The position numbers were made by a program, and so were the translations under genes. A DNA stretch of 17,573 nucleotides. It comes from Bacteroidota bacterium. Its GTDB lineage: Bacteria; Bacteroidota; Bacteroidia; Bacteroidales; VadinHA17. The stretch covers positions 1-17,573 of the forward strand of contig JADFUQ010000068.1 of NCBI GenBank assembly GCA_015222065.1. The letters run 5' to 3'. This document shows positions 7,959 through 13,688 of this stretch, piece by piece. Every line of letters starts with the position of its first letter. The first letter of the stretch is position 1. Below the pieces are notes generated by a model that was not told where the DNA came from, did no database searches, and worked only from the letters and a program-made list of their open reading frames with translations.

Positions 7959-8474
7959 TTACTTTTTTTCAGGCGGATAAATTTTTTCCGGCGGGTTGCG
8001 TCTCTTCGGTCGCTCAATAAGTTCTATGGTAGTTCCTAGCAAATCTTCCGTATCAAGGTAAGCGTAGTGTCCGTCATCATCAGGTCCAAAACCTGCTCCA
8101 TCCTGAGTCATTTTCAACCCGCATTCTTCTGCTAATTTGAGCGATCCCTGCATATTGTCAGTCAAAACACCCAAATGATGAACACCGTATCCATGTTTTT
8201 CGATAAATTCGGAATATACAGTGTCTCCCTCAATGGGCTGAATAAGTTCTATACGCATTTTTCCAATGTAGGAGAGAGCTACTCTCATTTTATAATCGTA
8301 AGGTTTTCCATGCCTTGTCATCCGTTTTACCAATGGCTTTCCGTATGTGTAAAAGTGCCACGGGCCTACACCAAATAGTTCCCAATAGGTTTCAGTTGCC
8401 CTCTCAATGTCAGGAACAATAATACATATTTGCGCTATATCAGGTAGTTGGAATTTTCTATTTTTTGTTATCAT
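7959..8474 (-). CDS. VOC superfamily protein (glyoxalase / methylmalonyl-CoA epimerase-like)
   Basis: This is a small cytoplasmic metal-dependent protein of 171 residues with the paired beta-alpha-beta-beta-beta fold of vicinal-oxygen-chelate enzymes. Likely metal ligands are Gln15 (DIAQICIIVPD), Glu76 (MRIELIQP), His99 or His100 (GVHHLGV) and Glu151 (TTIELIE), the pattern of the methylmalonyl-CoA epimerase-like branch. A basic Pro-rich tail ends the protein (KRRNPPEKIYPPEKK). It lies 11 bp after the alcohol dehydrogenase gene and 55 bp before the isomerase gene. Enzymes of this fold epimerise, isomerise or cleave compounds with adjacent oxygen atoms, so it could act on a keto-sugar or oxidised intermediate of the pathway. 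Its exact reaction is not known. Confidence 0.85.
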   Translation of the reverse strand: MITKNRKFQLPDIAQICIIVPDIERATETYWELFGVGPWHFYTYGKPLVKRMTRHGKPYDYKMRVALSYIGKMRIELIQPIEGDTVYSEFIEKHGYGVHHLGVLTDNMQGSLKLAEECGLKMTQDGAGFGPDDDGHYAYLDTEDLLGTTIELIERPKRRNPPEKIYPPEKK

Positions 8475-8485
8475 TATTAAAATTT

Positions 8486-9538
8486 TTAAGGTGTAAAAAC
8501 AATTTTCCGGGCTTTACCTTCAAGGGCAAGCTGAGCGCCTTCAACAAATTCAGTTAGTTTAAACCGGTGCGAAATAAATTTCTCAGCAGAGATACGTCCG
8601 CTTGAAATAAGTTGCAAGGCTGTACGGTTATGCCTCGGTGCAAAAATGGTAGTACCAATCAGGTGCAGGGCATTGTAATGCACTAAATTCATATCAATTT
8701 TCGGACAGGCTTTATCTTTTGGTAGTCCGCCAAATAGAAGGATCCTTCCTCCTTTTTTTGCCATTTGAACTGCTTGAACCTGAGTTTCCGGTACAGGGTT
8801 GGCTGTTATAATTACATCTGCTCCATAGCCGAAAGTAATTTTCTTTACTGTTTCAATTAAATCGGTTTCGGCAGCATTGATCAGATAATCCGGGTGATAT
8901 TCTTCCATCAGTCTCAGGCGTTCAGCAGAGATATCAGCTACAATTATCTTACTTGCTCCCCGTGCCCTGGCTAATTCCACATGAAAAGTACCGATCGGAC
9001 CCGCACCAATAATAACAACAACATCACCAAGCGAGATTTGTCCGGCTTCCTGTGCATTAACACAAGAAGAGAGCGGTTCAACAAGTGTAGCATGTACCGG
9101 GTTTAGATTTGCCGGAACTTTTTGAATAGTACCGAATCTGACTGCCTCTTCGGGAATTGCTATATATTCAGCCAGCCCACCTGGCCAGTTTTGTCCAATC
9201 TCTTTGTAATTATTGCATAGTTCGTATTTGCCTTCGTAGCAAAAATCACATTTGCCGCAATAAACCAAAGGGGAAATTGCCAAAATATCGTCACGTTTCC
9301 ATGATCCCTGGTATTTAGATCCAAGCTCTACAACTTCTCCGCAATTTTCATGACCGATCGTATATGGGAACTTTATCCTGTGGTGACCAGAGCGTAAGGT
9401 ACGCAAGTCTGATCCGCATAAACCACAAGCCAATATTTTTATGAGCATACCACCTTCGGGACATTTTGGTATTTCAATATTAAATACATCAAAATTGTTA
9501 AGCGCCTTAACAATAACAGCTTTCATTTTTTCACTCAT
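8486..9538 (-). CDS. Zinc-dependent alcohol dehydrogenase, sorbitol/threonine dehydrogenase-like (MDR family)
   Basis: This is a cytoplasmic NAD-dependent dehydrogenase of 350 residues, probably oxidising a hydroxyl of a sugar, polyol or sugar acid. Catalytic zinc ligands are Cys41 (GLCGSD), His63-Glu64 (GHE) and the conserved Glu154 (LVEPLSSC). Four structural-zinc cysteines are present: C94, C97, C100 and C108 (CGKCDFCYEGKYELC). The Rossmann motif GAGPIG lies at 178-183. An Asp after the second strand (ADIS, Asp202) favours NAD over NADP. Its ATG overlaps the stop codon of the DRL-like gene by 4 bases (ATGA), indicating translational coupling, and the VOC gene follows after 11 bp. The substrate is unknown; it belongs to the polyol-dehydrogenase branch by overall pattern. 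Confidence 0.93.
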   Translation of the reverse strand: MSEKMKAVIVKALNNFDVFNIEIPKCPEGGMLIKILACGLCGSDLRTLRSGHHRIKFPYTIGHENCGEVVELGSKYQGSWKRDDILAISPLVYCGKCDFCYEGKYELCNNYKEIGQNWPGGLAEYIAIPEEAVRFGTIQKVPANLNPVHATLVEPLSSCVNAQEAGQISLGDVVVIIGAGPIGTFHVELARARGASKIIVADISAERLRLMEEYHPDYLINAAETDLIETVKKITFGYGADVIITANPVPETQVQAVQMAKKGGRILLFGGLPKDKACPKIDMNLVHYNALHLIGTTIFAPRHNRTALQLISSGRISAEKFISHRFKLTEFVEGAQLALEGKARKIVFTP

Positions 9539-10824
9539 AATTTAAGTAGTTTATCCTGTTCTTGTCGTAGTTTGTAGATAAATGATGATTGATCCGGCCT
9601 GCAGTTGTTTTCGGTCAATAGTTCCCCTCTTTTTACTTCCTTAAGGATTCTGCCGTTTTCGGCTAATCCAACAGGGATTACAATGAGTTGGCGGGCTTCT
9701 TTGTAAGTGTAGATTTTCCCATAAATATCAGTACTTCCAATTCCTTTCAAAACTTCACCGGCTTTCAAGTCTCGCTTGGCAATTGCTACCACTTCTGAGT
9801 TCATGGTTTCTGCAACTACAGTTACCTCGTTTAGCAGGACAGCTTCAGCAACCGATTGCGGGGTTTCCAGGTCGCATAAGTGGTATGGCCTGGAAAGCAA
9901 ATAGTAAGGTCCTTCTGCATGAGTTATAAACTTCATCTCTTTCTGAATACGCTTGTCACTGGAGTAAACAATTAAAAATACGCCTGGTGCAATTTTCCCT
10001 GTACTGAAATCAACGGTCCCACGAGTTGTGAATATGCCTCCATCGGTTTTAGGTTTAAAAATTTTTAGCAGATCATCAAACTCAACTTTTAAGCCATGCA
10101 TACCAGGTACATCCGGAAGAAGGCCTGTCGCATTTGATACGGCAGCCATTTCAACCATAGTTTTGGTACCGTCCTTAAAAGAAGCCAACATCTTAGGGTT
10201 CATATCTTTGCTGAGTGCTTCTTCCATACACGATTCCGGTGTAGCATTGAAATTCACCGGGTTGTTTTTGCCTTTACCGATGCAGACTACTTCAAAACCC
10301 ATCAAAACAGCCTGTTCATAAAGCATTTTACAAACACCGGGTTCATCGCCTGATGCTACGGTATATAAAGCTCCATTTTGTCTGGCTTTGTAATTTAGCA
10401 GGGCGCCAATGGTGATGTCAGTTTCAACATTGAGCATGATAATTGGTTTTTTTCTCTCAATAGAACTTAAAGCCATTCTTGCACCAATATCAGGAACGCC
10501 TGTTGCTTCAACGTTTGCTTCTATATGGTCGATACCCGTAAGGAGCATGGCATTGGTTGTAACCACTTTTTTGCCTGAGTTCAGGGCATCATTTGCCCGA
10601 TCAAGACTAGACGTTTCAATTATATCACCTCTGGAAATACCTAGTTCCAGAAAAGTTGTAATGGCTCTTTCTGCATTAATATCGGCAATACAATTCACCT
10701 GCATGCCCTGAATGTTATTGATGGTATGTGCAAGCCCGGATCCCATCTGGCCACAGCCGACAATACCAATGCTGACCGGATTTTTGTTTTCAACACGTTG
10801 TTGTAACTTTCGTAATAATTCCAT
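9535..10824 (-). CDS. SAF-domain NAD(P)-dependent oxidoreductase, DXR-like (DRL) / homoserine-dehydrogenase-like family
   Basis: This is a cytoplasmic protein of 429 residues with an N-terminal Rossmann domain (GIVGCGQMG, 20-28; Asp48 in CIADIN) and a C-terminal SAF domain (about 340-405, with AKRDLKAGEVL). Between them are strongly patterned segments: SGDEPG (158-163), GKGKNNPVN (183-191) and DGTKTMVEMAAVSNATG (218-234). Proteins of this architecture are often mislabelled FlgA because of the SAF domain. The characterised relative is Brucella DRL, which reductively rearranges 1-deoxyxylulose 5-phosphate to methylerythritol 4-phosphate; most other members have unknown reactions. The position between the kinase gene (40-bp gap) and the dehydrogenase gene (4-base overlap) argues for a sugar-catabolic rather than isoprenoid role. 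Assignment to the DRL family is by remembered architecture and motifs, not by alignment. Confidence 0.75.
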   Translation of the reverse strand: MELLRKLQQRVENKNPVSIGIVGCGQMGSGLAHTINNIQGMQVNCIADINAERAITTFLELGISRGDIIETSSLDRANDALNSGKKVVTTNAMLLTGIDHIEANVEATGVPDIGARMALSSIERKKPIIMLNVETDITIGALLNYKARQNGALYTVASGDEPGVCKMLYEQAVLMGFEVVCIGKGKNNPVNFNATPESCMEEALSKDMNPKMLASFKDGTKTMVEMAAVSNATGLLPDVPGMHGLKVEFDDLLKIFKPKTDGGIFTTRGTVDFSTGKIAPGVFLIVYSSDKRIQKEMKFITHAEGPYYLLSRPYHLCDLETPQSVAEAVLLNEVTVVAETMNSEVVAIAKRDLKAGEVLKGIGSTDIYGKIYTYKEARQLIVIPVGLAENGRILKEVKRGELLTENNCRPDQSSFIYKLRQEQDKLLKL

Positions 10825-10864
10825 TTTACTTTTAACTATTTGAGATTATTTACCTCACTTCATT

Positions 10865-12406
10865 TTATTTATATTTCTCTCTCATTTTTGCCAATTTTTG
10901 GTAATCGCCTTTCACATTTTCGTATAACTCTTTATAAAGCCGGAAGTATTCCATATATATAGCATTATTTGATTTATCCGGTTCCATTAAATCGATGTAT
11001 TCTGTCCATTCCCTGGCTACGGAAAAATCTTTAAAGATGCCCGTAGCAACACCTGCCAGAATAGCATCACCATATGGAGCGCCGGTACGTCGTTTTACCA
11101 GGACAGTTGGTACATTAAAAACATCTGTAATAATCCGGCGCCACAAAACACTCTTAGCTCCTCCTTCGTTCAAAACAATTGGAGACTTAATTATTTTTCC
11201 TGATTTCTTTAAAATTTGAAATGAATCATACAGAGCGAATGCAACTGATTCCATCATTGCTCTGATTATATGTCCCCGTGTATGATTTAAGGAAAGTCCA
11301 AAAATAACGCCTCTTGCATTTACATCCCAAATAGGGGTCCTTTCTCCCATTAGGTATGGCAAGACCAACAAACTATCACTTCCGGGTGGTACTTTTTCGG
11401 CTTCTTTGTTTATCAGATCGAAAGTATCTATTCCGAATACCTGTTCTGCTCCCATCTCAATCTTATAAAAGTTATCACGCATGTACCTTATTAATTGTCC
11501 ACCTGTTGTTGTTGTTGGAACAATGATATATGTGTTTTCAGAGTCAGTGGTATAAGCAAAGTTTATCATCGTTTCAGGGAAATTTGTATCTTTTGTCAGA
11601 ATACCAAAGTTTCCGCAAGTCCCTAAGTTCATTTGGATATCACCCTCTTCAATCATACCTGCGCCTACCCAGCCAGCGTTACAATCAACCTGTCCGGCAG
11701 CAACTGGAATGCCCGGGGCCAATCCGGTTTCTTCACCGGCTTTGGGAGTAACTTCACCAATAATTGCTTCGCAACGATGTAAATCAGGGAACAATTCAGG
11801 ATTTAAGCCAATTTTATTTAACAGGGAGTTGTCGAATTTTCTTTCTAACAGGTTATAAGCAACACCATAAAAAGCAGCACCTGAATAATGGCCCGAAAAT
11901 TCTCCTGTGAATTTAAGGTTAATGAAACCATCAATTGTAAGGGCTTTATATATCCTGTCAAAATATTCAGGACGATTTTCCTTTTCCCATAGAAGGTTCA
12001 CAATTCCGGGATGGTCTTCAAGTCTGTTCCTGGATATTTCAAAAATTCGTTGTTCTCCAATCTCTTTTTGAAGCCATTCTACCTGTTTAGTTGCCCGTTT
12101 ATCCATAAGGTTATAAGCATTATGAACCGGATTATGATTTTTATCTACGAGAACCAATGAAGGAAGAGCTGAAGAAACCGCGATTCCCTTTATTTCATGA
12201 GGTGATATGCCTGCATCAGATATTGCTCTTTTAATGATCCTGCAAGCGATATCCCAGTACCTGCCTGGATCATGCTCCGACCAACCTGGTTTAGGTGTTA
12301 ATATGGGATATTCTTCAAAAACATAACTTAATTCTTTACCTTCGCTGTTTATAATGGTTGTTTTGGCACCACCAGTTCCGTAATCAAGTCCTAATAAATG
12401 TTCCAT
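10865..12406 (-). CDS. FGGY-family carbohydrate kinase, xylulokinase-like
   Basis: This is a cytoplasmic ATP-dependent sugar kinase of 513 residues, the usual FGGY length. The N-terminal phosphate-binding loop is LGLDYGTGGAKT (5-16), followed by GWSEHDPGRYW (41-51), similar to the GWxEQxP motif of xylulokinases. The probable catalytic base is Asp241 in AAGQVDCNAGWVGAG (236-250). The ATP-site motif lies in LNEGGAKSVLWRRIITDVF, and a second glycine-rich stretch is RTGAPYGDAILAGVA. The gene lies 10 bp after the SorC regulator gene and 40 bp before the DRL-like gene. It most likely phosphorylates the ketose made by the isomerase-like protein. The substrate cannot be fixed from sequence, since FGGY kinases act on xylulose, ribulose, fuculose, rhamnulose, erythritol and others. 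Confidence 0.92.
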   Translation of the reverse strand: MEHLLGLDYGTGGAKTTIINSEGKELSYVFEEYPILTPKPGWSEHDPGRYWDIACRIIKRAISDAGISPHEIKGIAVSSALPSLVLVDKNHNPVHNAYNLMDKRATKQVEWLQKEIGEQRIFEISRNRLEDHPGIVNLLWEKENRPEYFDRIYKALTIDGFINLKFTGEFSGHYSGAAFYGVAYNLLERKFDNSLLNKIGLNPELFPDLHRCEAIIGEVTPKAGEETGLAPGIPVAAGQVDCNAGWVGAGMIEEGDIQMNLGTCGNFGILTKDTNFPETMINFAYTTDSENTYIIVPTTTTGGQLIRYMRDNFYKIEMGAEQVFGIDTFDLINKEAEKVPPGSDSLLVLPYLMGERTPIWDVNARGVIFGLSLNHTRGHIIRAMMESVAFALYDSFQILKKSGKIIKSPIVLNEGGAKSVLWRRIITDVFNVPTVLVKRRTGAPYGDAILAGVATGIFKDFSVAREWTEYIDLMEPDKSNNAIYMEYFRLYKELYENVKGDYQKLAKMREKYK

Positions 12407-12416
12407 ATACTATATT

Positions 12417-13388
12417 TTAAAGTCTTTCATTTGCCAGTCTTTCCGCAACATTATGATCTGTAATCAATACACTGATTAATTTTCCTTTTACAGCCGCTTT
12501 TATTGAATTATACTTGGCAAGTCCGCCGGCAACACCTATAATTCTAGGAATATTCAAAATTTCATCTGTGCTTAATCCTACAATTCGATCATCTAATTCA
12601 GTGTTAATAAATTGTCCTTCTTTATTAAAAAATCGTAGAGAAATATCTCCTGTAACATTGTGCTTATTCAGTGTTTGCTTATCTTTCTCAGTAAGTATAT
12701 TGCTTTTTAAAATAGTCCCACCTTCTGTAAATGACCCGATTCCCACTACAGCAATGTTTGCTTTGGCAGCCAGTAATAAGGTGTTTTTTACCTGAATATC
12801 CTCTTTAAGCTCATCACAAAGCTTCTTATTCTTTAATATTCCTGGAGCATGGATCAATCTTGGCCGTGTAGTAAAAATCTGCGCCATTCGCCGGGCTAAA
12901 TCAGTACCATGAAATTCAGCTTCGGGTTCACCTAACCCTCCAAGCATTTGTGCAACTTTAAGACCGGGATACTCCTGTGCAGATAAATTATTTATCAGGT
13001 TTAATAATGTTCTACCCCATGTTAAACAAATAATCTCATTGCCCTGCAGTATTGAGATAAGGTATTCAGCAGAAGTACGGCCAATTTCTTGAAACAGATC
13101 CTTTTCATTATTAGTTTTAATATTAGTAATTACTACCTCTTTCATCCCGTACTTCTCTTCAAGCTGATGTTCAAGATCTGTAAACTGATCATTTGGCGCT
13201 ATTATTTTGATTTGAACGATTTTTTCATTCACTGCCTTTGCCAGCAATCGTGATACTTTCATTCTTGAGAGCCCGTATCGATTTGCAATTTCCTGTTGAG
13301 TAAGCCTTTTCTCATAGTAAGCTTTTGCAATCTTATATAATATCCTGTGTTGAACCATAAGTATGTGCATTTGAACCCTGATGTTCAT
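12417..13388 (-). CDS. SorC/DeoR-type (CggR/SorC family) sugar-responsive transcriptional regulator
   Basis: This is a DNA-binding regulator of 323 residues. A helix-turn-helix lies at about residues 28-50 (RLTQQEIANRYGLSRMKVSRLLAKA). The SorC effector-binding domain (about 66-320) has CLTWGRTL, QMLGGLGEPE, VVGIGSF and GVAGGLAKY, typical of a phosphosugar-binding domain. The coordinates give the longest frame. Met11 (MVQHRILYKIAKAYY, start at 13358) is a likely real start, because the first ATG lies inside a palindromic operator and family members usually begin with this helix. The gene is the first of the operon, 10 bp before the kinase, so the regulator probably controls its own operon and responds to a phosphorylated intermediate made by that kinase. 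Confidence 0.93.
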   Translation of the reverse strand: MNIRVQMHILMVQHRILYKIAKAYYEKRLTQQEIANRYGLSRMKVSRLLAKAVNEKIVQIKIIAPNDQFTDLEHQLEEKYGMKEVVITNIKTNNEKDLFQEIGRTSAEYLISILQGNEIICLTWGRTLLNLINNLSAQEYPGLKVAQMLGGLGEPEAEFHGTDLARRMAQIFTTRPRLIHAPGILKNKKLCDELKEDIQVKNTLLLAAKANIAVVGIGSFTEGGTILKSNILTEKDKQTLNKHNVTGDISLRFFNKEGQFINTELDDRIVGLSTDEILNIPRIIGVAGGLAKYNSIKAAVKGKLISVLITDHNVAERLANERL

Positions 13389-13396
13389 TTGAACAT
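13381..13396 (-). promoter_or_regulatory. Palindromic operator at the start of the SorC operon
   Basis: ATGTTCA (13381-13387), two bases, and TGAACAT (13390-13396) form a perfect 7-bp inverted repeat. It covers the longest-frame ATG of the SorC gene and begins at about the predicted transcription start. Further TTGAAC half-sites occur at 13350-13355 and 13371-13376. The place and symmetry fit autoregulation by the SorC protein. Confidence 0.55.
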
Positions 13397-13402
13397 TTTA
13401 TG

Positions 13403-13433
13403 TAAACATACAACTTTTTTTCAGAAATACAAT
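13403..13433 (-). promoter_or_regulatory. Bacteroides-type promoter of the SorC sugar operon
   Basis: On the minus strand a -33 element ATTG (13433-13430) is followed after 19 bases by the -7 box TATGTTTA (13410-13403), one mismatch from TAnnTTTG. Transcription would start near 13396, at the edge of the palindromic operator. This is the best sigma-ABfr-like promoter seen in the window. Confidence 0.5.
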
Positions 13434-13436
13434 ATT

Positions 13437-13466
13437 TACTAAATATTAAAGATTTTTAGTATAAAA
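13437..13466 (-). promoter_or_regulatory. Palindromic element upstream of the SorC-operon promoter (copy 2 of shared motif)
   Basis: TACTAAA (13437-13443), eleven bases, and TTTAGTA (13455-13461) form a perfect 7-bp inverted repeat. It shares an identical 15-mer (13452-13466) with the element before the sigma gene. It lies at about -41 to -65 from the predicted transcription start, the usual place for an activator site. Confidence 0.5.
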
Positions 13467-13470
13467 GAAA

Positions 13471-13536
13471 ATGGAGCTTAGGAAGAACGGGAGCCTGGAA
13501 TGTCGGAATAATGGAATAGTGGAAGAATGGGAAAAT
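13471..13536. repeat. Degenerate GGAA-rich short tandem repeat
   Basis: Between 13471 and 13536 the plus strand repeats units like GGAATAAT, GGAATAGT and GGAAGAAT with a period near 9 bases. A related string (TGGAAGAATGAAGTTGGGAG on the minus strand) occurs at 17216-17235. It is probably a dispersed intergenic repeat of this genome. No reading frame of useful length covers it. Confidence 0.4.
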
Positions 13537-13688
13537 GCACTAACTTGCTAATAGTTAACGACTAACTACCAACAGCAACAATAAGCAATAAAACAAATAA
13601 CATATAACATTTATAACTTATAACATTATAATAATCAGACGGGGAGTTTCTTGGATTTTACATTTTTGTTTATATAATTATGATAATA

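Larger units (their letters stand above)
13389..13688. other. Gap between the sulfatase and SorC genes
   Basis: This 300-bp gap holds the SorC promoter, the upstream palindromic element, the GGAA repeat (13471-13536), and an AT-rich stretch at about 13540-13635. That stretch contains many TAAC or ATAAC units, with TATAAC at 13603, 13612 and 13619. I see no gene and no clear terminator for the sulfatase transcript. Confidence 0.6.

Noticed and set aside
9535..10824. Reading the SAF-domain protein as a flagellar FlgA protein or a true homoserine dehydrogenase
   Set aside because: It has an N-terminal Rossmann domain, no signal peptide and no flagellar context. The catalytic neighbourhood and operon differ from threonine biosynthesis genes.
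6482..13388. A standard L-fucose or L-rhamnose catabolic operon
   Set aside because: No fuculose/rhamnulose phosphate aldolase or lactaldehyde reductase is present, and a DRL-like enzyme and VOC protein are unexplained in such operons.
13540..13635. AT-rich block with repeated TAAC/TATAAC considered as a CRISPR array or origin iterons
   Set aside because: Units are 6 bases, irregularly spaced and degenerate; no uniform repeat-spacer pattern and no replication or cas gene nearby.
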